From positions 21,180 to 85,179 of the forward strand of contig CAIPJS010000076.1 in the NCBI GenBank assembly GCA_903865435.1: a stretch of DNA of 64,000 nucleotides, read 5' to 3'. Positions 36,764 through 46,876 of the stretch are shown here, one piece after another. This DNA is from an uncultured Bacteroidota bacterium (lineage in GTDB: Bacteria; Bacteroidota; Bacteroidia; Chitinophagales; Chitinophagaceae). Under the pieces are notes generated by a model, which saw only the letters and a program-made list of their open reading frames with translations, ran no database searches and had not been told where the DNA came from. Numbering within the stretch: position 1 is the stretch's first letter; every line of letters begins with the position of its first letter. The position numbers and the translations under genes are program-made.

Positions 36764-37720
36764 TTATTTTGCTGGAAACCAGGTTCCAAATTTAGTAAGA
36801 TCTACATTGCCTCCAGTAAATATAATACCTACTTTTTTCCCCTTGAACAAGTGTGCATTTTTAATGGCAGCAGCAAAAGGTACGACACAACTTGGCTCTA
36901 CAATAATTTTCATTCTTTCGTATACTAATTTTAATGCTGCAATAATTTCTGTATCTGAGACTAATAATACATCGGTAACATATTCTTTAATAATATCTAA
37001 AGTACGTTCACTTAAAGTAGTGAGCAATCCGTCGGCAATGGTATCTACAAAAGGGGCTTTTTCTAATTTGCCAGATTTAAAACTTAATACTGCATCTGCT
37101 GCACCTTCTGGTTCACCAGCATACACTTTCAAACCTGGTTGAAAGTAATGTGCACCCAAACAAGTTCCAGAAAGCAATCCACCCCCACCAACAGGAGCAA
37201 TGACTACTTCTAAGTCGGGCACTTCTTCGATCAATTCTTTAACACAAGTAGCTTGTCCAGTAATTACACGATCATCATCATAAGGATGAATAAATTCAGC
37301 GCCTGTTTCTGCAACAACTTTATTTAATGCAGTTTCTCTTGCAGTTTGATTGGATTCGCATATAATTACTTCGGCACCATAACCTCTTACTGCATCTATT
37401 TTTACTTGTGGAGAAGCTTTGGGCATCACGATATAAGCTTTGATGCCCAATGTTTTTGCTGCAAAAGCCAAAGCTTGTGCATGATTGCCCGAAGAATGCG
37501 TAGCAATTCCATTTTTTAATTGTTCTGGACTTAAACTTAAAGTTGCATTCATGCCTCCTCGAATTTTAAATGCACCAATCTTTTGAAAATTCTCGCACTT
37601 AAAATAAAAATCAATGCCCGTAATTTCGTTGATACTTTTATTGGTAAGAACAGGAGTGCGGTGTATATAAGGCTTTATTGTTTTTTCGGCCAATTCAATG
37701 GCGGCTTTTGTAATTTTCAT
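36764..37720 (-). CDS. PLP-dependent threonine/serine dehydratase
   Basis: This 318-residue enzyme is of the catabolic type (TdcB-like or serine-racemase-like), lacking the ACT regulatory domain of IlvA. Visible are the PLP lysine segment KCENFQKIGAFKIRGG (Lys near 52), the SSGNHAQALA phosphate-loop region and the PLP-phosphate-binding GGGGLLSGT near 177. It deaminates threonine or serine to a 2-oxoacid and ammonia. A racemase activity is possible. The gene is transcribed alone, divergently from the phytanoyl-CoA dioxygenase-like gene. Confidence 0.92.
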   Translation of the reverse strand: MKITKAAIELAEKTIKPYIHRTPVLTNKSINEITGIDFYFKCENFQKIGAFKIRGGMNATLSLSPEQLKNGIATHSSGNHAQALAFAAKTLGIKAYIVMPKASPQVKIDAVRGYGAEVIICESNQTARETALNKVVAETGAEFIHPYDDDRVITGQATCVKELIEEVPDLEVVIAPVGGGGLLSGTCLGAHYFQPGLKVYAGEPEGAADAVLSFKSGKLEKAPFVDTIADGLLTTLSERTLDIIKEYVTDVLLVSDTEIIAALKLVYERMKIIVEPSCVVPFAAAIKNAHLFKGKKVGIIFTGGNVDLTKFGTWFPAK

Positions 37721-37871
37721 TTTTTACTTTTTTTAATGCACTGATGTCATTTGATGTCATGCCTTTTTCAGCTCCTCAATTTAAATAAAAAATTAAGTAA
37801 CTACCCATTTGTGTTGCTAAGTTTATTATATTTAAAGTAGCGTTTGCAAGTTGAGCGTTTAAAAAAATACT

Positions 37872-38696
37872 ATGTCAACTCCTTTTTTATCCAAAGAACA
37901 AATAGAAGCCTATCACAGAGATGGCTATGTAATTGTAAAAAATTTCTGCTCCCAAATGGAGGTTGATAAATTATATACAACCGCATTGGCTGATAATGCT
38001 ATGGAAAAAAATGCATTGGATTTAAATGATCAATCTGGAAAGAAAACAAGATTGTCATTATGGTTTACCCCAGGCAATGATGTTTTTGGTTATTTAACCC
38101 GAAGTGAAAGAATGGTGCAAGCTGTGGGACAATTAATGGATAGTCCGTCACCCGTTTGTCATTTTCATTCCAAGCTTATGCAAAAAGAGCCCAAAGTGGG
38201 GGGTGCTTGGGAATGGCATCAGGATTATGGGTATTGGTATAAGAATCAATTTATGTTTCCGGATCAATTAATTAGTGTGATGGTGGCATTGACCCCAGCC
38301 AATAAAGAAAATGGCTGTATCCAAGTAATAAAGGGGTCCCATAAAATGGGTAGGGTGAACCATGGTTTTGCAGGCGAGCAGGTGGGTGCAGACCAAACTA
38401 TGGTAGACAATGCATTGAAAACCATGGATTTAGTTTATGTAGACATCTTACCAGGCGATGCACTTTTCTTTCACAGCAATATATTGCACCGATCCGAAGC
38501 CAATTTGTCTGATAGCCCAAGATGGTCCATTATTTCCTGTTATAGTGCCCAATCTAATTTGGCCTATAATGAGACTTCTACCTCTTGGAATACACCCATC
38601 GAAATAGTGCCCAATGAGGCAGTTTTAAATTGGGCATCCAGCTCCCTTTCTGGGGCAGATTTTTTGAAAAAAGAGAACGACCCGGCTTTAAAATAA
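37872..38696 (+). CDS. Phytanoyl-CoA dioxygenase (PhyH) family protein
   Basis: This 274-residue protein belongs to the PhyH family of Fe(II)/2-oxoglutarate dioxygenases. The metal-binding pair is in WEWHQDYGYWY (HxD near 114-116), the distal His in ILHRSEANLSDSPRWSI near 200, and the Arg of that block binds 2-oxoglutarate. EQIEAYHRDGYVIVKNF at the start is the usual N-terminal helix and strand. Its substrate cannot be told; bacterial members hydroxylate small lipids, amino acids or antibiotics. It is monocistronic, and the SusC gene lies 183 bp downstream. Confidence 0.9.
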   Translation: MSTPFLSKEQIEAYHRDGYVIVKNFCSQMEVDKLYTTALADNAMEKNALDLNDQSGKKTRLSLWFTPGNDVFGYLTRSERMVQAVGQLMDSPSPVCHFHSKLMQKEPKVGGAWEWHQDYGYWYKNQFMFPDQLISVMVALTPANKENGCIQVIKGSHKMGRVNHGFAGEQVGADQTMVDNALKTMDLVYVDILPGDALFFHSNILHRSEANLSDSPRWSIISCYSAQSNLAYNETSTSWNTPIEIVPNEAVLNWASSSLSGADFLKKENDPALK

Positions 38697-38818
38697 AAAC
38701 TACAACAAAATTTACTTGGTATATTTTGTAAGTACTTAATTTACAATTAGTTATAATTTTATTTTATATATTTATGCTCTTTTTAAGGCAAATTATTTTT
38801 TATTTGTTAATAAATTAT

Positions 38819-38826
38819 TAAATTTG
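38819..38826 (+). promoter_or_regulatory. Possible -7 element upstream of SusC
   Basis: TAAATTTG matches the TAnnTTTG consensus and lies 53 bases before the ATG at 38880. A TTG is present only 12 bp upstream, too close for a standard -33, so the call is tentative. Confidence 0.35.
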
Positions 38827-38879
38827 TTTTTACTCGTTATAGCAATAATTAGTTGAGTTTAACAAAAATCAAATCAAGT

Positions 38880-41800
38880 ATGAGAAAAAAAATCTTATGG
38901 AGTCTACTTGCATCGTGCTTATTTTTAGGTACTGCAATGGCCCAAAATTCTACCATTAATGGTAAAGTTGTTGATGAAAAAGGAGATCCAATTTCAGGAG
39001 CTTCTGTTCAAGTAAAAGGAACTAGAACTGGTGCCACAGTTAATTCTGATGGTTCTTTTTCTGTTAAAGCTGCCAATGGGGCATCTTTAGTTGTTACTGC
39101 ACTTGGATTTGAATCAAAAACAGTCGCTGCTGCTGCAAACATGACAATTAAACTAGCCACTGATGTGAAAGCATTAAGTGAGGTAGTTGTAACTGGTTCT
39201 GGTGTGGCAACAAGTAAAAGAAAATTAGGTATCTCTGTAGAATCTATTACTGCAGATAAATTACCAGCTGCTCCTTCTGCTTCTATCGACCAAGCTTTGG
39301 TTGGTAAAATTCCAGGAGCTGTCATTTCTTCTATCTCTGGTAACCCAGGTGACCCTGTTAACATAGTATTAAGAGGTATTAATACCGTACAAGGTGGTAC
39401 CAAACCAATGATATTGGTTGATGGAGTTGAATTAAAGTCAACCGACCTTCAATCTATCGATTTGAACAACATTGAAAGAGTCGAGGTAGTACAAGGTGCT
39501 GCATCTGCTTCTATCTATGGTGCGCAAGGAGCCAATGGAGTAATTCAAATTTTTTCTAAAAAAGGAAAAAAGGGAAATACTCAAATCAGTGCATCATCTA
39601 GTTATTCTACCCAAGAGTTTATCAACTCAGGTAATTTTAACAAATCTAAAATGAATCCTTACTTGCACAATGCTGCTGGTGAGTTAGTAAGTACAAATGG
39701 TACTCAACTTGCAATTGATCCAATTTTAGGTTTAGGTGGTTCTTCAACTTCAACAAGTATTGCTTACCAATATGGTGGTGCTGCTCGTTATGGTATCTTG
39801 GATCCAAGAAATGCGAACCAATATCCTTACACAGCTACTATTCCTTGGTACGATCATTTTGCTCAAATTTTCCAACAAGGAAATACTTTGAACAATTCAG
39901 TTACCTTTGCTGGTGCATCTGATAAATCAGATTTCTCTTTGACTGTTTCTAACAACCATACCAATACAGCCGTAATGACTGATATCAATGGTTACTTAGA
40001 TCGTTCAAACGTAACTGCAAACTTAGGTACTGAAATATTTAAGGACTTTAAAATTCGTTCAATTACACAATTGATTTACCAAAAAAATACCATGGCTCCA
40101 GGTTTAGGATTTGGTTCTGGTGGTACAGATGGTAACTCTTTAGGTAGTAATGGTCAAGTGTATTCTTTCTTGAACACTTCACCTTTCTTTGACTTAAAAT
40201 ATAAGTCACCAACAGATAATAACTATGTTGCTAACCAATATTCTCGTTTCTTGAGTGTAAACGGTTACAACCCTTATTATCAAGCTGCAAATTCGCATGC
40301 TTTAGGACAAAAAATAGACATCATTCAGAATTTCCAAGCTACTTATAAGGTTAATAAATACATTGATGTTGATGCGAAGTATTCAATTAACTACAGAACA
40401 TCAAATGACCACGTAATTTATCCAAACCAAACTGCTAATGAAAACTCCAACTATTGGGGCTATTGGGCAGGTGGTGGAAATGACAATAGTGGAGAAATCA
40501 CTGATAACACTTATAACAGTACTTTCAAAAACTTCTTAGCAACCATCAGTGCTAAAACAGATTTCCAAAAAGATTTTGGTTTTAAAATTCCTTTAACAAC
40601 CAATACTCAAATTGGATTTGACCATAGAAAACAAGATCAAAATTACATTAGTAGTTATGGTCTTTCTTTACCAACAGCTCCTCCTATTAGTTTTAGTTCT
40701 ACTCAAACACAAGCTGTTTCAGAATATAAAGTACCATTCGTTACTTATGGTTATTTGTTCAATCAAAAATTTGATTACAGCAACTACTTAGGTTTGACTG
40801 CTGGTATCAGATCTGATTACTCTTCAACATTTGGAGCTGGTTCAAAACCATTTACTTTCCCTCATGCTGATCTTTATTTATTACCTTCTCAAATGGATTG
40901 GTGGAAAGGTAAATTACAAGATGTAGTTCCTTTCTTTAAAGTAAGAGCTGCTTATGGTGAGGCGGGTATCCAACCTGGTCAATTTGATCGTTACCCAGTA
41001 TTGAACCAACAAAATATTGGTAGCCAAGTTGCTTATGCACTTTCTAATCCAAATAGAAATCCAAACTTACAAGTAGAGGTTTCAAAAGAAACTGAATTTG
41101 GTACAGATTTCACTATCAATACCAATTCAAATTCAAATTGGTTCAAATCAGTTACTGCTAGTTTCACTTATTGGAAAAGAAGTTCTGCGAACGTTATTTA
41201 TAGTGTAGCGGTTCCTTTATCAACTGGTGCTAGTGGAATTTTGGATAATGCAATTGACATGAGTTCTCATGGTCAACAATTCTCTTTAAACATTCCAGTA
41301 TATTCTTCTAAGAATTTAACTTGGGATTTCACAACCAACTACGGAACAGCAGTTTCAATGATTGATAAAATCTCTGGCGGTTCCGATATTCCTTTGACAT
41401 CATCTGCAGGTAGTACTTCAGTGGTATTGGCTGCCGGTCATCCAATTGGTCAAATTTATGCTTACCAAACAATTAGAAGTTTAACACAAACACATTCTGA
41501 TGGTACTCCTTACTTTACAGCAGCTCAACAAGCTTCTGGAAGATGGGTAGTCGTTAAAGATCCGGTGTATGGTGGAAACGTAGTGGTGGATACAACTACT
41601 AAAGGTGCAATGATTGGTTCTGAGTTATTACCTTTAGGTGATCCAGCTCCTAAATTCAATATGTCTTTCATTAACAATATCACTTTCAACAATTGGATTA
41701 ACTTAAATTTCCAGTTTGATTGGATCAACGGTTCACATTTGTATAACCAAACCAAAGAGTGGATGTATCGTGATGGTATTAGCAATGACTTCGATAAAGT

Positions 41801-42170
41801 AGTTAATATTCCAGGTTTCACACCTGCTGCATACACTGCATACCATGGTAGTTTCTACTATGCATTGTGGGGTTCAACTAGAGGTGTAGGTAACAACGTA
41901 ACTAAAGACTACTTCTTAGAAGATGCATCTTTCGTAAGATTAAGAAACGTATCTCTTAGTTTTGATTTAGCTAAAACTAATTCATTCAAGAAATTCAAAA
42001 AACTTCAACTGGTATTTACAGGTCGTAATATCTTGACATTTACAAATTACACAGGTCAAGATCCTGAAATTAGTTCTGGTTCTGTTAACTCTTCTTTTGA
42101 TAGAGGAATTGACCACAGTACTATGCCAAATACGAAATCATACCAAGTTGGTTTAAACATAGGTTTCTAA
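38880..42170 (+). CDS. SusC/RagA-type TonB-linked outer-membrane transporter
   Basis: This 1096-residue protein is the outer-membrane channel of a SusCD nutrient-uptake complex. It has a signal peptide ending GTAMAQ, an N-terminal carboxypeptidase-regulatory domain (STINGKVVDEKGDPISGASVQVKG, about 23-95), the plug domain (MILVDGVELKSTDLQSIDLNN, about 190-210) and a 22-strand barrel that ends in YQVGLNIGF. ATG 38880 is used because the track's TTG start adds nine residues before the signal. The lidded partner SusD follows after 24 bp. Ligand is unknown; the downstream xylose genes hint at pentose oligosaccharides. C-ending codons are commoner than in neighbours, suggesting high expression. Confidence 0.96.
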   Translation: MRKKILWSLLASCLFLGTAMAQNSTINGKVVDEKGDPISGASVQVKGTRTGATVNSDGSFSVKAANGASLVVTALGFESKTVAAAANMTIKLATDVKALSEVVVTGSGVATSKRKLGISVESITADKLPAAPSASIDQALVGKIPGAVISSISGNPGDPVNIVLRGINTVQGGTKPMILVDGVELKSTDLQSIDLNNIERVEVVQGAASASIYGAQGANGVIQIFSKKGKKGNTQISASSSYSTQEFINSGNFNKSKMNPYLHNAAGELVSTNGTQLAIDPILGLGGSSTSTSIAYQYGGAARYGILDPRNANQYPYTATIPWYDHFAQIFQQGNTLNNSVTFAGASDKSDFSLTVSNNHTNTAVMTDINGYLDRSNVTANLGTEIFKDFKIRSITQLIYQKNTMAPGLGFGSGGTDGNSLGSNGQVYSFLNTSPFFDLKYKSPTDNNYVANQYSRFLSVNGYNPYYQAANSHALGQKIDIIQNFQATYKVNKYIDVDAKYSINYRTSNDHVIYPNQTANENSNYWGYWAGGGNDNSGEITDNTYNSTFKNFLATISAKTDFQKDFGFKIPLTTNTQIGFDHRKQDQNYISSYGLSLPTAPPISFSSTQTQAVSEYKVPFVTYGYLFNQKFDYSNYLGLTAGIRSDYSSTFGAGSKPFTFPHADLYLLPSQMDWWKGKLQDVVPFFKVRAAYGEAGIQPGQFDRYPVLNQQNIGSQVAYALSNPNRNPNLQVEVSKETEFGTDFTINTNSNSNWFKSVTASFTYWKRSSANVIYSVAVPLSTGASGILDNAIDMSSHGQQFSLNIPVYSSKNLTWDFTTNYGTAVSMIDKISGGSDIPLTSSAGSTSVVLAAGHPIGQIYAYQTIRSLTQTHSDGTPYFTAAQQASGRWVVVKDPVYGGNVVVDTTTKGAMIGSELLPLGDPAPKFNMSFINNITFNNWINLNFQFDWINGSHLYNQTKEWMYRDGISNDFDKVVNIPGFTPAAYTAYHGSFYYALWGSTRGVGNNVTKDYFLEDASFVRLRNVSLSFDLAKTNSFKKFKKLQLVFTGRNILTFTNYTGQDPEISSGSVNSSFDRGIDHSTMPNTKSYQVGLNIGF

Positions 42171-42194
42171 TCAAAAAAATAAAAAATTATAGTC

Positions 42195-43895
42195 ATGAAT
42201 AAAATAAAAATACTTTACTTGGGCTTTTTCGCAGCTTTAGTCATGTTTTCGACTAGCTGTCAAAAACAACTAGAAGTTGGTAACCCAAATGCCCCAACTA
42301 TTTTTGGGAATGTTACTAATGAGACAGGTTTAATTGGCCTTGCTCAAGGTGGTGTATACTTAAACGGCCTTAACTACGGTGATGGCTGGTTAGGTGATAG
42401 TTATTTCTCTTTACCATGGGGTTACCATGATGAAATGGGAGATATCATTGGTGGTGGTGAAGGTTCTAACAACCAAACTACTACAATACCAGCTCCACAA
42501 TCTATCCAATTAGATCCAGCGAGTGCTGCTAGCTTGATTACCAATCCTTCTCCGAATGTTTCTATTGTACGCGCTTATAATACAAGAGGTGCTACTGCTC
42601 AAACAAACAATGCACTTGTTTATGAGTGGCAGAATATGTATGCTATGCAACAAGCAATGAACAATGTACTTGATAATGTTGCTACTGTTAGTTACACAGG
42701 TGACAAAGGCACAAAACAAGCTACTATGAAAGCATGGGCTTATTTCTGGAAAGGTTGGTCTTATGCTCAAATTGGAACCATGTATTATGCAGGTTTAATT
42801 ACCGATACTACTGGTAAAACATCTGGCAATTACGTAGACCACAATGCCATCATTTCTCGTTCTAATTATTATTACGATTTAGCGGTTACTACTTTAGGTA
42901 GTGCTTCTTCAACGAATGATTATACAGCAGTTTTGGGGAAATTAATTCCTGCTTTTTGTCAAGTTGGTCATGGACAAGTAATGACTACTGCTATGTGGAT
43001 TAGAAACATCAATACTTTAAAAGCGCGTAATTTATTATTGAATAAATTAAATCCATTTGTAAATGGTAAAGCTGCAACCATATCTAAGAGCTCAATGTCT
43101 GGTACAATGACTGCTGCAGATTGGAATACAATTTTAACATTAACTGCAAATGGTGTTACTGCTACTGACTATGTATTAACTGGACGCACTGCTGCTATCA
43201 ACGGATTCTTCTCTGCTGGTGGTGGATCTGTAGCTGGTATTACAACTGGTAAAGCAAGTGCCACTACTTATAAAGTAAGTGAGCGTTTAATTCAAGAATT
43301 TGATCCAGCTGACTTACGTTTGAAAAGTAACTTTACTACTGCTTATAACTTTACACAAGGTTTGAGCTTTGGTACTAGATATAGTTTAAATCCTGAATGG
43401 CAAACTACCAATTTACCTGGTGGAGGTACCATTGCTGGTGTTTATTCTTATGGTACAAGAAACGTTGGTCAATATGAGTTAATTATTGCTGCTAGCTACG
43501 AAGAAAATGCTATGATGCAAGCAGAAGCAAATATCCAATTAGGTAATATTGCAACTGGTTTAACTTTCATTGATGCTGTAAGAAAATTCCAAGGTGCTGG
43601 TTTAACAGCTTCCACTGCTGCTAATCAAGCTGCTGCAATGACTTTATTAACTAGAGAAAGAAGAGTTGCTCTTGCTTTCCGTGGTATATCTTTCTACGAT
43701 GCAAGACGTTGGGGTTGGAGTTATCCAATTGCTAGCGGTGGTGGTCGTTATGGTGCTACTGTTTATGACGTTACTGCAAAAGTTTGGACCAATGCAATCA
43801 TTAACTACAACTTCATGGACTATTGGGATGTTCCTGCTGATGAGACTGACTTAAACAAGCCAACTTCAGGTGTCGTTACCAATCCAAATTTCTAA
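42195..43895 (+). CDS. SusD/RagB-type surface lipoprotein
   Basis: This 566-residue lipoprotein caps the SusC barrel and binds the substrate at the cell surface. Signal peptide and lipobox end at STSCQKQ (Cys22). The tetratricopeptide-like helical core is visible in AYFWKGWSYAQIGTMYYAG, and the C-terminal family motif RERRVALAFRGISFYDARRWGWS near 490 is characteristic. It lies 24 bp after SusC and is closed by a strong terminator, so the pair forms its own transcript. The ligand class is not shown by the sequence. Confidence 0.93.
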   Translation: MNKIKILYLGFFAALVMFSTSCQKQLEVGNPNAPTIFGNVTNETGLIGLAQGGVYLNGLNYGDGWLGDSYFSLPWGYHDEMGDIIGGGEGSNNQTTTIPAPQSIQLDPASAASLITNPSPNVSIVRAYNTRGATAQTNNALVYEWQNMYAMQQAMNNVLDNVATVSYTGDKGTKQATMKAWAYFWKGWSYAQIGTMYYAGLITDTTGKTSGNYVDHNAIISRSNYYYDLAVTTLGSASSTNDYTAVLGKLIPAFCQVGHGQVMTTAMWIRNINTLKARNLLLNKLNPFVNGKAATISKSSMSGTMTAADWNTILTLTANGVTATDYVLTGRTAAINGFFSAGGGSVAGITTGKASATTYKVSERLIQEFDPADLRLKSNFTTAYNFTQGLSFGTRYSLNPEWQTTNLPGGGTIAGVYSYGTRNVGQYELIIAASYEENAMMQAEANIQLGNIATGLTFIDAVRKFQGAGLTASTAANQAAAMTLLTRERRVALAFRGISFYDARRWGWSYPIASGGGRYGATVYDVTAKVWTNAIINYNFMDYWDVPADETDLNKPTSGVVTNPNF

Positions 43896-43917
43896 TACAT
43901 TTATTAGTATAATTTAT

Positions 43918-43953
43918 AAAGTGCCCCCGATCTTTCGGGGGCACTTTTATTTT
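43918..43953 (+). terminator. Strong Rho-independent terminator after SusD
   Basis: A 13-bp perfect stem (AAAGTGCCCCCGA at 43918-43930, TCGGGGGCACTTT at 43935-43947) with a TCTT loop is followed by TTATTTT. It is far more GC-rich than its surroundings and isolates the SusCD unit from the xylose genes. Confidence 0.93.
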
Positions 43954-44021
43954 AGGGCATTAGCAAAAAATTAGGCATATATTTCTTAGTTTTAGATAGC
44001 TTAAAACTAAGCTTTATAACC

Positions 44022-45518
44022 ATGTATTTATTAGGCATTGATATAGGTTCTTCTTTTATTAAATTGTCTTTGGTAGATGCTTCTACTCAAAAAAAGATTG
44101 CTACCGTTCAATATCCAGATACCGAGAATGCTATTGTTTCAAAGCAAACTGGCTGGGCCGAACAATCACCAAATCAATGGTGGGATCAAGTGAAGCAAGG
44201 GGCCTTAAAGCTTCATACAGCCGCTTTAAAAGAAAATCCTAAATACAACTCCTTTGATATTGCAGCCATTGGCATTGCTTACCAAATGCATGGTTTGGTG
44301 ATGGTTGATAAAAATCAAAATATTTTAAGAGACAGTATTATTTGGTGTGATAGCCGTGCTGTGGAATATGGTAAAAAAGCCTTCGATGCCATTGGACATG
44401 AAAAAGCTTTGTCCCATTTATTAAATTCTCCTGGAAATTTTACTGCAGCCAAATTGGCTTGGGTAAAAGAAAACGAACCCGAACTGTTTCAACAAATTGA
44501 TAAAATGATGTTACCTGGTGATTTTATCGCTATGAAATTAACAGGTGAAATAACCACGACAGTAGCTGCTTTATCCGAAGGTATTTTTTGGGATTTTAAA
44601 AACAAAGAAATTTCAAAATCGGTTTTAGATTATTTTGGATTTGATGCATCTATCTTTCCAAAAATACAAGAAGTGTTTAGTAACCATGGAAACTTACAAT
44701 TATCAGTAGCCAATACTTTACAATTAAAAGCAGGCATCCCCGTAACCTATAAAGCAGGTGATCAACCCAACAATGCCCTTTCTTTAAATGTGCTTCAACC
44801 AGGAGAAGTAGCAGCTACTGCAGGCACTTCTGGGGTCATCTATGGTGTGGGCGATACTTTGTCTTATGATAAAGCATCACGTGTGAATAGTTTTGCGCAC
44901 GTCAACCATACGACCAGCAACAACAGAATTGGAATGCTTTTATGCATTAATGGTACGGGTATTTTAAATAGCTGGGTGAAAAAAATGGTAGGTGTAAATT
45001 GTGATTACCATCAAATGAATTTGGCAGCAGCGAGCATTGCAGCAGGTAGCGAAGGTTTGAAAATTTTTCCTTTTGGAAATGGTGCAGAGCGCATTTTTAA
45101 CAATAAAATTCTAGGGGCACAATTTTCAGGTATCAATTTAAACAAACATACAGCAGCCCATATTTTTAATGCAGCCCAAGAAGGAATTGCTTTTGCATTT
45201 AGATATGGTTTAGACATCATGCGTGAAAATAATTTGCAACCCAATATTATTAGAGCAGGTTATGCCAATCTATTTTTGAGCAAAGTATTTAGCAATGCTT
45301 TTGTAAATGCAACAGGGGTAGCAGTGGCATTATATCATGCAGATGGAAGCGTAGGAGCGGCTCTAGGAGCAGGCATTGGCGCAGGTATTTATAAAGATGC
45401 AGCAGCTGCTTTTTCGGATTTCAAATGCATTGAAATCATCGAGCCCATGCATGCAAAAATATATGATGACCTTTATTTGGAATGGAAAGATCAACTAGAA
45501 AAACAATTGCTTCATTAA
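44022..45518 (+). CDS. xylB: Xylulokinase
   Basis: This 498-residue FGGY-family kinase phosphorylates D-xylulose to xylulose 5-phosphate in the cytosol. N-terminal LLGIDIGSSFIKLSLVD is the ATP-binding phosphate-1 loop. GWAEQSPNQWWDQV, IGIAYQMHGLVMVD and IIWCDSRAV are xylulokinase features, and ATAGTSGVIYGVG is the FGGY domain-2 phosphate loop. Adjacency to xylose isomerase (27 bp) makes the assignment firm. The gene starts 69 bp after the SusD terminator and thus probably has its own promoter (TAGTTTTA near 43988 is a weak candidate). Confidence 0.96.
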   Translation: MYLLGIDIGSSFIKLSLVDASTQKKIATVQYPDTENAIVSKQTGWAEQSPNQWWDQVKQGALKLHTAALKENPKYNSFDIAAIGIAYQMHGLVMVDKNQNILRDSIIWCDSRAVEYGKKAFDAIGHEKALSHLLNSPGNFTAAKLAWVKENEPELFQQIDKMMLPGDFIAMKLTGEITTTVAALSEGIFWDFKNKEISKSVLDYFGFDASIFPKIQEVFSNHGNLQLSVANTLQLKAGIPVTYKAGDQPNNALSLNVLQPGEVAATAGTSGVIYGVGDTLSYDKASRVNSFAHVNHTTSNNRIGMLLCINGTGILNSWVKKMVGVNCDYHQMNLAAASIAAGSEGLKIFPFGNGAERIFNNKILGAQFSGINLNKHTAAHIFNAAQEGIAFAFRYGLDIMRENNLQPNIIRAGYANLFLSKVFSNAFVNATGVAVALYHADGSVGAALGAGIGAGIYKDAAAAFSDFKCIEIIEPMHAKIYDDLYLEWKDQLEKQLLH

Positions 45519-45545
45519 TATAATAATAACTAAAAATTTAAATTT

Positions 45546-46874
45546 ATGTCGGTAGTACTAGGTAAAAAAGAATTTTTTAAAGGCATTGGTGCCGTAAAAT
45601 TTGAAGGTTTGAATAGCGATAATCCATTAAGCTATCGTTGGTATGATGAAAATAAAATAGTGGCAGGTAAATCTATGAAAGAATGGTTGCGTTTTGCAGT
45701 AGCGTATTGGCATAGTTTTGTAGGCAATGGTGCTGATCCGTTTGGCGAACCCACCCTTATTTATCCTTGGAATGATAACATTGATGCTATTGCGCGCGCC
45801 AAAGACAAAGCAGATGCGGCTTTTGAGTTTATCACAAAATTAGGCTTACCGTATTATTGCTTTCATGATGTGGATGTGGTAGATCATACCAATGATGTAA
45901 AAGAGAATGAAATTAGATTGCAAGCCTTAACTGCTTATTTAAAAGAAAAGCAAGATGCAAGTGGTGTAAAATTATTATGGGGCACGGCCAATGTATTTAG
46001 CAATAAACGCTATATGAATGGTGCTTCTACGAATCCCGATTTTCATGTATTAACACATGCTGCTTCACAAGTAAAAAACGCCATGGATGCAACCATTGCT
46101 TTGGGCGGAGAGAATTATGTTTTCTGGGGTGGGCGTGAAGGGTATATGTCTTTGCTCAATACCAACATGAAAAGAGAGAAAGAACATCTGGCTAAATTCT
46201 TACATACTGCAAAAGATTACGCAAGAAAAAATGGTTTTAAAGGTACTTTCTTTATTGAGCCTAAGCCCTGTGAGCCTACCAAACATCAATACGATTATGA
46301 TAGTGAAACGGTGATTGGTTTTTTAAGACAATACGATTTGCTAAATGATTTTAAATTAAATATCGAAGTGAATCATGCAACATTAGCAGGGCACACGTTC
46401 CAACATGAAATACAAGTGGCAGCCGATTCAGGTATGCTAGGAAGTATGGATGCCAATAGAGGCGATTATCAAAATGGTTGGGACACCGATCAGTTTCCTA
46501 CCAATATCAATGAATTGGTAGAAACCATGTTGATTATTGTTGAAGCAGGTGGATTTCAAGGAGGCGGTATCAATTTTGATGCCAAGCGCAGAAGAAATTC
46601 CACCGATCCAGCCGATTTATTCCATGCACATATTGGGGGCATTGATACTTTTGCACGTGCATTAATTACTGCAGATGCTGTATTACAAAAATCTGATTAT
46701 AAAAAAATTCGTTCCAATAGATATGCTTCTTTTGATACTGGTAAAGGAAAAGAATTTGAGCAAGGTAAATTAAGTTTAGAGGATTTAAGAGCGTATGCGA
46801 TTGAACATGGTGAACCTAATGCAACCAGTGGTCAACAAGAATTAATAGAAAACATTATTAATAGGTATATTTAG
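45546..46874 (+). CDS. xylA: Xylose isomerase
   Basis: This 442-residue enzyme interconverts D-xylose and D-xylulose. It is the longer class II form. Active-site segments are FGEPT after the [14 protein letters not shown] stretch, [11 protein letters not shown] (catalytic His near 101), [18 protein letters not shown] (metal Glu near 232), [13 protein letters not shown] and the final metal site [19 protein letters not shown]. All metal ligands seem in place. It follows xylB by 27 bp. Two unrelated-looking genes continue on the same strand with tiny gaps, so the transcript may include them. Confidence 0.97.
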   Translation: MSVVLGKKEFFKGIGAVKFEGLNSDNPLSYRWYDENKIVAGKSMKEWLRFAVAYWHSFVGNGADPFGEPTLIYPWNDNIDAIARAKDKADAAFEFITKLGLPYYCFHDVDVVDHTNDVKENEIRLQALTAYLKEKQDASGVKLLWGTANVFSNKRYMNGASTNPDFHVLTHAASQVKNAMDATIALGGENYVFWGGREGYMSLLNTNMKREKEHLAKFLHTAKDYARKNGFKGTFFIEPKPCEPTKHQYDYDSETVIGFLRQYDLLNDFKLNIEVNHATLAGHTFQHEIQVAADSGMLGSMDANRGDYQNGWDTDQFPTNINELVETMLIIVEAGGFQGGGINFDAKRRRNSTDPADLFHAHIGGIDTFARALITADAVLQKSDYKKIRSNRYASFDTGKGKEFEQGKLSLEDLRAYAIEHGEPNATSGQQELIENIINRYI

Positions 46875-46876
46875 AA

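Noticed and set aside
43896-44021. Possible tRNA or small RNA gene in the SusD-xylB gap
   Set aside because: The only structure is the GC-rich terminator hairpin. No cloverleaf can be drawn.
38880-46874. SusCD plus xylBA as one complete xylan utilisation locus
   Set aside because: A strong terminator separates them, and no xylanase, xylosidase or SusE/hybrid sensor gene lies in between. The link is only suggestive.
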